Shown here: in pieces, positions 1-7,704 of the stretch
How the letters are laid out: the number at the start of each line of letters is the position of its first letter
Position numbering within the stretch: the first letter of the stretch is position 1
Virus record (IMG/VR): IMGVR_UViG_3300024967_000002
Span: 1 to 44,232 of that record
Direction: 5' to 3' (one strand)
Origin: a virus
DNA length: 44,232 bases
Notes under the pieces: model-generated
What the model saw: the letters and a program-made list of their open reading frames with translations, nothing else
What the model was told of the DNA's origin: nothing
Databases searched by the model: none
Made by a program: the position numbers and the translations under genes

Positions 1-127
1 CACTGGCGAGCTTTGAGGGCAAGCCAGTAACGATTGACCACCCCGACACTTTTGTTAACCCGGAAAACTGGAAAGAGTTAGCCGTTGGGGTAACTCAAAA
101 CGTGCGCCGCGGCGCCGGTATTGAGGA
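1..127. repeat. Terminal direct repeat, left copy
   Basis: Bases 1-127 are identical to 44106-44232. The reading frame of the prohead protease gene continues through the join, so the repeat marks a circular assembly of a 44,105 bp genome. A 127-base overlap equals a common assembler k-mer size. It is therefore more likely an assembly overlap than a biological terminal redundancy. Confidence 0.95.
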
Positions 128-1082
128 CGACCTTTTGCTTGCTGATTTGTTAGTTACTGACCAGCAGGCGATTGAGGCAGTACGCGCGGGGCTTCGTGAG
201 GTTTCGTGCGGCTATGAGGCTGATTATGAGCAAGTGGCACCCGGAAAAGGGCGCCAGTTAAACATTGTTGGCAATCATGTGGCGCTTGTAGAGCGTGGCC
301 GCGCTGGCCCGCGTTGTTCAATTAAAGATAAGGATTTAGACATGAAACAGAAACCAAAAGGAAAGTTAAGCTTTATTGACAAGCTTAAAAAGTTTTTAGA
401 CAGCGAGGTTGAAGCTGAAAAGCTGGAAAACCAAACCGCTGACGAGGACGAGATGGAAAGCCAAATGCCAGCCGGCAAAGGCGAGCTTGAGGCTGAGGAA
501 AAAACCACAGACGAGGGCGACATTAACGAGCGCTTAGCACGTATTGAGGCAGTGCTGGCCAAGTTGGTGCCAATGGAGGAGGAGGAGCACGAAACCAAGC
601 TTGAGGCTGACGGTTACGACGAGGCCGAGGCTGAGGAGGAGGAAACCACCGACGACGTGCTAGAGGCTGAAACGGCCGAAACCAACGCCGAGGCTAAGGG
701 CGAAGTGCTGACAGGCGACAGCTTGAAAGCAGTGATTGCGCGCGCTGAGATTTTAGCGCCGGGCATCCAAGTGCCAACAGGTGACGCGGCCGGCACAAGC
801 AAAGCGATTGCGGCATTACAGCGCAAGGCATTGGTTACAGCATACGCGACAGCAGACGGCAAAAAAGCAATTGAACCGTTTTTGATGAAACGCGACATTA
901 AGAAATTAACAGGCGACGCTTTAAGCGCGGTATTTGCCGGCGCGGCAGAATTGATGCGCGTAAGCAACAACACCCGCGGCATGCGTATGAGCGCCACCAC
1001 AACGGATTTCGGTAAAGCGACAAGCCCAGCCGATATTAACGCCCGTAATCGGGAACATTGGGCCAAGCAAACCGGCCGCTAA
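1..1082 (+). CDS. Prohead protease/scaffold (DUF2213), 3' part
   Basis: This is the downstream part of a 432-residue protein whose start lies at 43889; the frame runs through base 3 (codon CTG). The N-terminal third is DUF2213-like, with the block GKPVTIDHPDTFV holding a candidate protease histidine. Residues from about 200 on are very rich in Glu, Ala and Lys, as in a scaffold or assembly core, followed by a more ordered tail ending in KQTGR. In this family a maturation protease is fused to a scaffolding region that is cleaved and lost from the prohead. The gene sits directly before the cement and capsid genes, as expected. Catalytic residues are inferred from the family, not proven. Confidence 0.85.
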   Translation, partial: LASFEGKPVTIDHPDTFVNPENWKELAVGVTQNVRRGAGIEDDLLLADLLVTDQQAIEAVRAGLREVSCGYEADYEQVAPGKGRQLNIVGNHVALVERGRAGPRCSIKDKDLDMKQKPKGKLSFIDKLKKFLDSEVEAEKLENQTADEDEMESQMPAGKGELEAEEKTTDEGDINERLARIEAVLAKLVPMEEEEHETKLEADGYDEAEAEEEETTDDVLEAETAETNAEAKGEVLTGDSLKAVIARAEILAPGIQVPTGDAAGTSKAIAALQRKALVTAYATADGKKAIEPFLMKRDIKKLTGDALSAVFAGAAELMRVSNNTRGMRMSATTTDFGKATSPADINARNREHWAKQTGR

Positions 1083-1099
1083 CATAAAGGAAAATTATC

Positions 1100-1591
1100 A
1101 TGGTAGCTTTTTTAACACGCATGCCTTTCGGCATCCCCGGCGACGTAACTCGCCAATCACAAGCCAAGATTGAGGCGCAGGTTTTTAACGCCGCCGCCGC
1201 TTTCTCAGGTTATGGCCTATTTGGCAAGATTGCATCCGGCAAGTTTGTGCCAGTAGGCTCAGGCGACACAGCGGCCGCAGTTTATGGCGTATTAGTTCGC
1301 CCTTATCCAATCACAGGCACAAACGCAAGCGACCCGCTGGGCACCTCAGTGCCACCTACAACGGGCTTGGCTGACGTTTTACGCTCAGGCTATATCAACG
1401 TTAAAAACAACGCAGGCACCCCAGCAGTGGGCGGCCAAGTTTATATCCGCGTTGCAAATGCTGGTACAGGCAAGCCAATTGGCGGCATTGAAGCGGCGGC
1501 AGTAACCGACGAAACCATTGCAGTAACAGGCGCAACTTTCGCAGGTGCGGCAGACGCTAACGGCAACGTTGAAATTGCCTACAACATTTAA
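1100..1591 (+). CDS. Capsid cement/decoration protein
   Basis: A 163-residue protein starting at ATG 1100 behind AAGGAAAA. It is rich in Ala, Gly, Val and Thr with beta-rich character (repeated short strands such as GQVYIRVAN) and has no Cys. It lies between the protease/scaffold gene and the major capsid gene, where phages with a DUF2184-type capsid encode a trimeric cement protein that stabilises the expanded shell (Gp24-like structural cement family). The call rests on gene order and overall sequence character; a general head protein is the alternative. Confidence 0.65.
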   Translation: MVAFLTRMPFGIPGDVTRQSQAKIEAQVFNAAAAFSGYGLFGKIASGKFVPVGSGDTAAAVYGVLVRPYPITGTNASDPLGTSVPPTTGLADVLRSGYINVKNNAGTPAVGGQVYIRVANAGTGKPIGGIEAAAVTDETIAVTGATFAGAADANGNVEIAYNI

Positions 1592-1604
1592 TAAGGGGTA
1601 ACAC

Positions 1605-2591
1605 ATGAAACCGAACCGCATTATCGCGCACGCAACACGCGACGCGCTTATGACTTTTGACAACCGCACTATTGACAGCGCGGGCGTTTTCTTAATTGGC
1701 GAGCTTGAACGCTTAGACCAAAAACTACACATGCCGCTTGCGACAGTTACTTGGTCGCGCGACATTATGCTACGCGAGGACGTAAGCATTGCCGACGAGT
1801 TTTCTAGCTTCACAAACTCAAGCTTTGCGGCCGCTCCGGGCGTGCAAGGCTCAGGCAAAGCATGGGTTGGAAAAGACGCCAACGCTATTACTGGCATTTC
1901 GCTGGACATTGGCAAGACTTCAAACCCATTGCCATTGTGGGCAATGCAATTGGGCTGGACTTTGCCGGAGTTGCAAAGTGCACAGAAATTAGGCCGTCCA
2001 GTTGACCAGCAAAAATTCAGCGGTATGCAATTGAAATACCAAATGGACATTGACGAGCAAGTGTACATTGGCGACACAGCGCTGGGCTTCACTGGCTTGG
2101 TTAACTCAAGCTTGGTTACTAACGTTACCAACGCGACAACCGGCACATGGTCAAGCGCTACCGCTGACCAAATCCTTGCGGACGTTAACGAGTTGCTTAA
2201 CTCAGTATGGACAGCCTCAGCATACGCAGTATGCCCAAGCAAATTGCTGATTGACCCAGTAAATTACAGCCGCTTAGTAAGCAAACTGGTTTCAACCGCT
2301 GGCAATATCTCAATCCTTGAGTTTTTGAAACAAAACAGCTTGTCAAACTCAATCAACGGCAGACCGCTTGATATTCAACCGGTTAAGTGGTTAACTGGAC
2401 GTGGCACAAGCAACACAAACCGCATGGTTGCTTACACGCCTGACGACGACAAAGTGCGCTTTCCATTAGTGCCGTTACAACGCACCCCGCTGGAATACCG
2501 CGACTTGCGCCAGTTGACAACATACTTTGGCCGCTTGGGTGTGGTTGAGTTTGTTTACCCTGAAACACTTGGTTATCGCGATAACATTTAA
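1605..2591 (+). CDS. Major capsid protein (DUF2184)
   Basis: A 328-residue protein with ribosome site AAGGGG before ATG 1605. Recognisable DUF2184-type segments include the N-terminal ARDALMTFDNRTIDSAGVF, the central region with LPLWAMQLGWTLPEL, and the C-terminal block ending in DLRQLTTYFGRLGVVEFVYPE. The protein forms the icosahedral shell with an HK97-type fold, as established for this family. It follows the protease and cement genes and precedes the connector genes. Length is normal for the family and no truncation is seen. Confidence 0.92.
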   Translation: MKPNRIIAHATRDALMTFDNRTIDSAGVFLIGELERLDQKLHMPLATVTWSRDIMLREDVSIADEFSSFTNSSFAAAPGVQGSGKAWVGKDANAITGISLDIGKTSNPLPLWAMQLGWTLPELQSAQKLGRPVDQQKFSGMQLKYQMDIDEQVYIGDTALGFTGLVNSSLVTNVTNATTGTWSSATADQILADVNELLNSVWTASAYAVCPSKLLIDPVNYSRLVSKLVSTAGNISILEFLKQNSLSNSINGRPLDIQPVKWLTGRGTSNTNRMVAYTPDDDKVRFPLVPLQRTPLEYRDLRQLTTYFGRLGVVEFVYPETLGYRDNI

Positions 2592-2602
2592 GGGGAAACG
2601 GC

Positions 2603-2926
2603 ATGGCTATTATTCAAGTAGTAAAAGCGTTTAACCTTAACGTTGATGCGGTAATTACGCATTACCCGGTTGGCAAGCACGAAGTTACCGACGACGTGGC
2701 AAGCCACCATTGGGTGCAACATTTCATTGAGGCAGACGCAACACCGGCCGCAAATGAAAAAACAGCCGAGGAAGTGGCCGCGGAAACCGAGGCAATTGTT
2801 TTGGGCTTGGTAACGGACGAAAAGCCGGTGCCAAACGTTGACACAATCAATGCGGCATTACGTGATGCGGGCTTGCCTACAATCAAGGCCGTTGACCGCG
2901 ACGCAATTTTAAACACAGTAGAGTAA
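2603..2926 (+). CDS. Small head-module protein, function unknown
   Basis: A 107-residue protein behind AAGGGGAAACGGC. The first 50 residues (VDAVITHYPVGKHEVTDDVASHHWVQHF) resemble small phage proteins with a GxHxVxDxxAxHWxV pattern, sometimes called STY1053-like. The middle is an acidic Ala/Glu segment and the C-terminal 40 residues form a separate short helical part. It sits between the capsid and DUF4054 genes, so a head-assembly role is likely. No enzymatic motif is visible. Confidence 0.7.
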   Translation: MAIIQVVKAFNLNVDAVITHYPVGKHEVTDDVASHHWVQHFIEADATPAANEKTAEEVAAETEAIVLGLVTDEKPVPNVDTINAALRDAGLPTIKAVDRDAILNTVE

Positions 2927-2935
2927 GGCAATAAA

Positions 2936-3310
2936 ATGGACATAACCACCTTTCGGCAAGTATTCCCTGAGTTTATAACCACGCCCGACCCGGCAATAGA
3001 GTTTTGGTTAAATTTGGGCAAAAAGCAGTTGCGTGCTGATAGGTGGTTTGACCTACTGGATGACGGGCTGGCGTTATTTACAGCCCACCATTTAGCTATT
3101 GGAGCAAAAGACCAGGCCACCGCTGAGGCTGGGGGCATACCCGGAGCCGTGCAAGGCAACATAACCGCTAAATCAGTGGATAAAGTAAGCGTTAGCTATG
3201 ATGCGAGCCGCGTTACATACGACGACGCAGGGTTTTGGAATATGACAAGCTACGGCTTGCGCTATTGGAATTTATTAATGATGGTTGGCGCCGGTGGCGT
3301 GCAACTATAA
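2936..3310 (+). CDS. Head-tail connector (DUF4054)
   Basis: A 124-residue protein beginning MDITTFRQVFPEF, typical of DUF4054. The family signature continues with a helical middle (FTAHHLAIGAKDQ) and a C-terminal block (SVSYD...DDAGFWNMTSYGLRYW). DUF4054 proteins are adaptor/connector components below the portal in myoviruses, comparable to HK97 gp6. The position straight after the capsid genes supports this. The frame is complete and the stop lies 10 bases before the next start. Confidence 0.85.
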   Translation: MDITTFRQVFPEFITTPDPAIEFWLNLGKKQLRADRWFDLLDDGLALFTAHHLAIGAKDQATAEAGGIPGAVQGNITAKSVDKVSVSYDASRVTYDDAGFWNMTSYGLRYWNLLMMVGAGGVQL

Positions 3311-3320
3311 GGACAACAAC

Positions 3321-3551
3321 ATGCTTACAGTATTATTAACAGCACTATGCTTGGGCGGCGTATTGGTTACGCTTTTTGGCGCGTTTGTGCTTGTAATGCT
3401 GGGCAAAGGCTTGCGGGCGCCGGCAGATACCAGCAACCGCATTAACCGCGTGCGCCTGCTTTGGTTTGTGCTAACGCGGCCGGAGCTTTTTGTTGACGCT
3501 TTCCCGTGGCTTAAAAATGACGAGCTAGACAATGTAAAAGGCGCGCCATGA
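3321..3551 (+). CDS. Small membrane protein in head module
   Basis: A 76-residue protein. ATG 3321 is chosen because AAGGA lies 8 bases upstream; a TTG start 36 bases earlier has no site. Residues 2-28 form one strong membrane segment (LTVLLTALCLGGVLVTLFGAFVL), followed by a basic cytosolic stretch and an acidic end. It overlaps the next gene by 4 bases (ATGA). I do not recognise a family. A membrane protein between connector genes is unusual; lysis timing or host-membrane interaction is possible but speculative. Confidence 0.75.
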   Translation: MLTVLLTALCLGGVLVTLFGAFVLVMLGKGLRAPADTSNRINRVRLLWFVLTRPELFVDAFPWLKNDELDNVKGAP

Positions 3552-4084
3552 AAGGCTTAACCGTTACCAAAGACATATTGGCCGACGTGGTACGGAGCAT
3601 TAACAACTTGGTAAAAAAGGACGTGCTTGTTGGCATACCTGATACCACAACCGAACGCGACGACGGCGAGCCGGTAAACAACGCAACGCTGGGCTACATA
3701 CACGAAAACGGAAGCCCGGCAAAGAATATACCCGCACGGCCTTTTTTGGTGCCGGGCGTGGAGGACGCGCAAGAGCGCATAGAGCAACGGCTTAACAAGG
3801 CCGCAAAAGCCGCACTCGGCAACCAGCGCCGCAAAAGCGACGACGAGCTAGAGGCGGCCGGCATGATTGCCCGTGACAGTGTTAAGCGCAAGATTAACAG
3901 CGGCGAGTTTGAACCGCTGGCCGAGGCAACGTTACGCGCACGCGCGGCAAAAGGCCGCAAAGGTGCACAAGCCGAGCTTGCCAGCCGAGCCGCAGGTAAT
4001 GCGCCAAACAACGACAACGCAAGGCCGCTGATTGACACCGGCCAGCTAAGAAACTCAATTAACTATGTTGTACGCAATAAATAG
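3548..4084 (+). CDS. HK97 gp10-like head-tail/tail completion protein
   Basis: A 178-residue protein starting in an ATGA overlap with the previous gene. The pattern VLVGIPD...NNATLGYIHENGSPAKNIPARPFLVPG followed by a charged helical region and the ending RPLIDTGQLRNSINYVV is typical of the HK97 gp10/phage virion morphogenesis superfamily. Its members close the connector or complete the tail. A terminator-like hairpin follows about 30 bases downstream. Confidence 0.8.
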   Translation: MKGLTVTKDILADVVRSINNLVKKDVLVGIPDTTTERDDGEPVNNATLGYIHENGSPAKNIPARPFLVPGVEDAQERIEQRLNKAAKAALGNQRRKSDDELEAAGMIARDSVKRKINSGEFEPLAEATLRARAAKGRKGAQAELASRAAGNAPNNDNARPLIDTGQLRNSINYVVRNK

Positions 4085-4112
4085 TTAACCTATAAGTTAA
4101 CAAACGCACACA

Positions 4113-4135
4113 AAGCCCCTATACGGGGCTTTTTT
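4113..4135 (+). terminator. Intrinsic terminator-like hairpin inside the late operon
   Basis: AAGCCCC, loop TATAC, GGGGCTT, then a run of six T. It lies between the gp10-like gene and the next structural gene, both on the + strand, so it probably attenuates or is read through rather than ending the operon. A GTTAAC-CTATAA-GTTAAC inverted repeat lies just upstream (4083-4100). Confidence 0.75.
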
Positions 4136-4150
4136 CATTTGGGGCATGCA

Positions 4151-4522
4151 ATGGCATTACTAGACGTTAGCGACTTGCTGACAGACCCGGACTTTGCGGA
4201 CAGCGGGCTTATTTGCTACCGCCGGGAGCAAATAATTGGCACCGACGGCATGGCAACCAATACGGAAAAGCAATTTACCTTTGCCGCCGTAGTAACCAGC
4301 GCCAGCGGTTTTGAATTGAACCGCGAGCCGGACGGTGAATTTATCAATGGCTTAATTACGGTACACACAAAATTTGCTTTGCAGGACGGTGCGGCGGGCT
4401 TGACCGCTGACGAGATACTTTGGCAAGGCAAGCGCTATACCGTTGAAAAAATAGACAATTACACACACTTTGGCCGCGGCTTCATTGCGGCGGTTTGTGC
4501 ATTGAAACCATTATCAGGATAG
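4151..4522 (+). CDS. Probable head-closure/neck protein
   Basis: A 123-residue protein. ATG 4151 follows GGGGCATGCA; an in-frame TTG 12 bases upstream is less likely. It has a beta-rich sequence with an internal TVHTKFAL...DEILWQGKRYTVEKI pattern, reminiscent of small head-closure proteins. It stands between the gp10-like gene and the tail terminator, the usual place for a stopper. No specific family is recognised with certainty. Confidence 0.65.
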   Translation: MALLDVSDLLTDPDFADSGLICYRREQIIGTDGMATNTEKQFTFAAVVTSASGFELNREPDGEFINGLITVHTKFALQDGAAGLTADEILWQGKRYTVEKIDNYTHFGRGFIAAVCALKPLSG

Positions 4523-4526
4523 ACAC

Positions 4527-5102
4527 ATGGCAAACACTAGCGCAACCGGCGGTTACTTATCGCCAAGCGTATTAACGCCGCCGCTTGAGGATGACGCACT
4601 AGACGCCGAGTTTCAAAAGGCCGTCGCAGGCATTACCGGGCTGGCCGGTGCAATGGTGCGGCCGCGCTGGCAACCGGGCAACCCTAAGCAACCGGAGGCA
4701 ACAACGGATTGGTGCGCAATAGGCATTGCAACGCAGACACCGGACGCGACGCCGCACATACAGCACACGGGTGCCGGCAACGGCAAGGACACGCTAAAAC
4801 GCCATGAGGCAATCAAATTGCTTTGCACGTTTTACGGGCCAAACAGCAAGCGCAATGCGGCAACCATGCGCGACGGCATACAAATGCCGCAAAACATGGA
4901 TTTGCTGGCACTGGTAAACATTGGCCTCGTTAACGTGGGCGAAATTCAAGCAGTGCCGGAGTTAGTTAACCAGCAATGGATTAAGCGTTACGACTTACCG
5001 CTTATGTTTAACCGCCAAATTGTGCGCGATTACAGCGTGCTTAACATTCTTTCAGCAGACCCCATTCTTATCTCTGATGAGATTGGAATTATTACAAACT
5101 AA
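4527..5102 (+). CDS. Neck/tail terminator protein (gp12-like)
   Basis: A 191-residue protein that starts 4 bases after the previous stop. Features are a [10 protein letters not shown] region, the beta-strand block [14 protein letters not shown], and an ending with [23 protein letters not shown]. These match the phage neck terminator (LIC_12616-like) family. It caps the tail tube and sheath and joins them to the head. The adjacent sheath and tube genes support the role. Confidence 0.8.
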   Translation: MANTSATGGYLSPSVLTPPLEDDALDAEFQKAVAGITGLAGAMVRPRWQPGNPKQPEATTDWCAIGIATQTPDATPHIQHTGAGNGKDTLKRHEAIKLLCTFYGPNSKRNAATMRDGIQMPQNMDLLALVNIGLVNVGEIQAVPELVNQQWIKRYDLPLMFNRQIVRDYSVLNILSADPILISDEIGIITN

Positions 5103-5119
5103 TCATTGGAGTTATAGAA

Positions 5120-6610
5120 ATGACAACATTAGGCTTACCAATAAGCGATATTGTTAACGTGCAAGTGGTGCTTACACCATTGGCCGCGCAAACCCGCAAC
5201 TTTGGCTCGTTGCTGATTTTGGGCGACAGCAACGTTATTGATACAACCGAGCGCTTGCGCTTATACACAACCCTTGACGCAATCGCTGAGGACTTCGGCA
5301 CTAATGCGCCTGAGTACAAAGCGGCCGCGCTTTACTACGGCCAAACCCCGCAACCAAGCGTTTGCTACGTGGGCAAATGGGCACAATCAGCAACCAGCGG
5401 CCTATTGCGTGGCGGCGTACTGAGCGCCTCACAGCAATTGCTTACAAACTTTTCAGCAATCACAGACGGCGGCGCAAAAATTACAATTGACGGCGGTGCT
5501 GAGCAAGTGCTTAGCGCGTTGGACTTTACCGGAGTTGCAAATCTTAATGCAGTGGCGGCAGTGCTTGACGCGGCTATTACAGGCGCAACCGTGGTTTGGG
5601 ATGCGGCAAACGCCCGCTTTTTAATTACAAGCTCCTCAACCGGCGCAACTTCAACCGTAAGCTTTGCAAGCGCACCGTCAACCGGCACCGACATTACTAA
5701 CGTTTTCCGCATTGGCGCAGATGATGATGGCTACCGCGTGGACGGCGTTGTTGCTGAGGCTTTGGTTGACGCAGTACAAACGCTAACTAATATGTCAAGC
5801 GATTGGTACGGCTTATATGTAGCAAGCGACCCGGTGCCAACCAATGACGAAGTGCTGGCAGTTGCGGCATATATTGAGGGCTCCGGCTTATCTCGCATTT
5901 ACGGCGTTACTACGCAAAACACTAGCGTGCTTGATAGCGTGGTTACAAGCGACATTGCAAGCCAATTAAAAGCGCTGGGTTACAAACGCACCTTTGTGCA
6001 ATATTCAAGCACAAACGCCCACGCCGCCGCCTCAATCTTTGGCCGCGCATTTACGGTTAATTTTGACGGTAGCAACACAACGCTAACAATCAAATTCAAG
6101 CAAGAGCCGGGCGTTGCCGCTGAAACATTGACCTCAAGCCAAGCCGCTACATTGCGAGATAAAAATTGCAACGTATTTGTGCGCTATAACAACGACACCT
6201 CAATTATTCAAGAGGGCGTCATGGTTAACGGCTATTTCTTTGACGAGGTACACGGCACTGATTGGTTGCAAAACGACGTACAAACCGCAGTTTGGAACCT
6301 GCTTTATACAAGCCCAACCAAAGTGCCGCAAACCGACGCCGGCGTTAACCAAATCTTAACCACAATCAACCAACGTTTAGAGCAAGCGGTTGTTAACGGC
6401 TTAGTGGCGCCGGGCGTTTGGAACGCTCCGGGCTTTGGTGCACTTAACCAAGGCGATACGCTGAGCACGGGTTATTACACTTATGCGCCAGCGGTTGCAA
6501 CACAATCACAAGCCGACCGTGAGGCACGCAAGGCGCCAGTAATTCAATGCGCTATCAAGTTGGCAGGTGCCGTGCACTTTGTTGATTGCATTATTAACGT
6601 TAACCGCTAA
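5120..6610 (+). CDS. Tail sheath protein (DUF3383)
   Basis: A 496-residue protein with DUF3383 hallmarks: N-terminal [22 protein letters not shown], the Rossmann-like central domain ([26 protein letters not shown]), and the C-terminal region with [25 protein letters not shown] that forms the conserved core. It builds the contractile sheath, which makes this a myovirus. Full family length. A GGAG-type site precedes ATG 5120. Confidence 0.94.
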   Translation: MTTLGLPISDIVNVQVVLTPLAAQTRNFGSLLILGDSNVIDTTERLRLYTTLDAIAEDFGTNAPEYKAAALYYGQTPQPSVCYVGKWAQSATSGLLRGGVLSASQQLLTNFSAITDGGAKITIDGGAEQVLSALDFTGVANLNAVAAVLDAAITGATVVWDAANARFLITSSSTGATSTVSFASAPSTGTDITNVFRIGADDDGYRVDGVVAEALVDAVQTLTNMSSDWYGLYVASDPVPTNDEVLAVAAYIEGSGLSRIYGVTTQNTSVLDSVVTSDIASQLKALGYKRTFVQYSSTNAHAAASIFGRAFTVNFDGSNTTLTIKFKQEPGVAAETLTSSQAATLRDKNCNVFVRYNNDTSIIQEGVMVNGYFFDEVHGTDWLQNDVQTAVWNLLYTSPTKVPQTDAGVNQILTTINQRLEQAVVNGLVAPGVWNAPGFGALNQGDTLSTGYYTYAPAVATQSQADREARKAPVIQCAIKLAGAVHFVDCIINVNR

Positions 6611-6620
6611 GGATTAAAAA

Positions 6621-7061
6621 ATGGCTACATATTCATTTATAGACGTACAGGCAACGCTTGTTGGCCCAACCGGCGTTATTAACCTCGGTTATGGCGCGGC
6701 TAATAGCGAGGAGGGCATTAGCGTTGCCGCTGGCGGTGACAAAAACACAATGATGATTGGCGCGGACGGCGAGGGCATGCATAGCTTGCACGCTGACAAA
6801 TCCGGCCAAATCACGGTGCGATTGCTTAAAACTTCGCCTCAAAATGCGAAGTTGCAAGCCATGTATGACGCGCAAACTATCGCCAGCCAACTACACGGCC
6901 AAAACGTTATCACAGTAACAAACAGCAAAAGCGGCGACGTAACCGTTGCCCGCGAGTGCGCGTTTAAGAAAAAGCCCGACCTGAATTACCGCAAAGACGG
7001 CGATATTGTTGAGTGGGTTTGGGATGCAATCAAGATTGACACAATTTTGGGCACGTTTTAA
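6621..7061 (+). CDS. Tail tube protein (DUF3277)
   Basis: A 146-residue protein behind AAGGATTAAAAA. The pattern YSFIDVQATLVGP at the N terminus and the ending KKPDLNYRKDGDIVEWVWDAIKID are typical of DUF3277, the tube partner of DUF3383 sheaths. It polymerises as hexameric rings inside the sheath. Sheath-tube order is the standard one. Confidence 0.9.
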   Translation: MATYSFIDVQATLVGPTGVINLGYGAANSEEGISVAAGGDKNTMMIGADGEGMHSLHADKSGQITVRLLKTSPQNAKLQAMYDAQTIASQLHGQNVITVTNSKSGDVTVARECAFKKKPDLNYRKDGDIVEWVWDAIKIDTILGTF

Positions 7062-7072
7062 GGGAGTAGGGC

Positions 7073-7510
7073 ATGGTTGAATTTGAGTTAAGCGGTAATA
7101 ACTACCGCGCTGGCAAAATGGACGCTTTCAAGCAATTTCACGTAAGCCGCAAGATTGCGCCCATTGTGCCAACCCTGATACCAATTTTTGTGCGCTTATC
7201 GCAAGACAAAAAGCTTACCGAGGACTTGGGCGCGTTTAGCGAATTGCTAGGCCCATTTGCCGAGGGATTGGCCGGCATGAGCGACGAGGACAGCGAGTAC
7301 ATTATTGCAACGTGCTTGGCGGTTGTTAGCCGTGAAAATAACGGCAATTGGGCGGCGGTTTGGAATAAGGGCGCCAACGCTTGCATGTTTGACGACATGG
7401 ACTTGGGCGTGATGATACAAATTGTTATCAAGGTCGTGCAGGATAGTTTAGGCCCTTTTATTCAAGGCCTGCTTATGAGCCAAGCGGGCACAGCGAATTT
7501 GGCGGCATAA
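7073..7510 (+). CDS. Tail assembly chaperone, short form
   Basis: A 145-residue helical, acidic protein with GGGAGTAGGGC before ATG 7073. It is located between tube and tape measure genes, where myo- and siphoviruses encode the gpG-type chaperone that coats the tape measure. Near its end (7453-7459) the frame contains C CCT TTT, a canonical -1 slippery heptamer. The -1 frame is open from 7447 and leads into the downstream DUF6889-like segment. The zero-frame product ends in GTANLAA. Confidence 0.85.
   Translation: MVEFELSGNNYRAGKMDAFKQFHVSRKIAPIVPTLIPIFVRLSQDKKLTEDLGAFSELLGPFAEGLAGMSDEDSEYIIATCLAVVSRENNGNWAAVWNKGANACMFDDMDLGVMIQIVIKVVQDSLGPFIQGLLMSQAGTANLAA
7453..7459 (+). promoter_or_regulatory. 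Programmed -1 frameshift site CCCTTTT
   Basis: In the chaperone frame the codons read C CCT TTT, fitting X XXY YYZ with X=C and Y=T. After slipping back one base both tRNAs re-pair on CCC and TTT. The -1 frame then has no stop until 7704. A possible downstream stem pairs GGGCA (7486-7490) with TGCCC (7523-7527); this part is weak. Confidence 0.8.
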
Positions 7511-7704
7511 CGTGGCAATCCTTGCCCAGCGGCGAGGATTGGTTACTGGCTCCCGTCATTGCAGGGCTTTGCAAGTATGAAAGCCTCAAAGACGGCTCGC
7601 TTGACCTTTGCGACATTGGCTTAATGAACGACGCTTTAGCCGTCAAGGCCGATAACGAAACAATCGCAAGGCAATTTATAGAACGGAAAAATAGCAATGG
7701 CTGA
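7459..7704 (+). CDS. Frameshifted extension of tail chaperone (DUF6889-like)
   Basis: This is the -1 frame part, 81 residues, joined to 129 residues of the chaperone to give about 210 residues. The core GITWQSLPSGEDWLLAPVIAGLCKYESL...NDALAV resembles DUF6889. A TTG at 7522 could be an independent start, but there is no ribosome site before it and the family-like sequence begins upstream of it. Frameshift expression, as for lambda G/GT, fits better. It ends inside the start of the tape measure gene (8-base overlap). Confidence 0.78.
   Translation, partial: YSRPAYEPSGHSEFGGITWQSLPSGEDWLLAPVIAGLCKYESLKDGSLDLCDIGLMNDALAVKADNETIARQFIERKNSNG

Noticed and set aside
1385-2242. Long minus-strand open frame (285 codons) opposite the cement and capsid genes
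   Set aside because: It lies entirely antisense to two well-supported structural genes, has no good ribosome site and no recognisable protein features.
7522-7704. Independent gene with TTG start after the tail chaperone
   Set aside because: No ribosome site before the TTG; the family-like sequence starts upstream and a perfect slippery heptamer explains expression.
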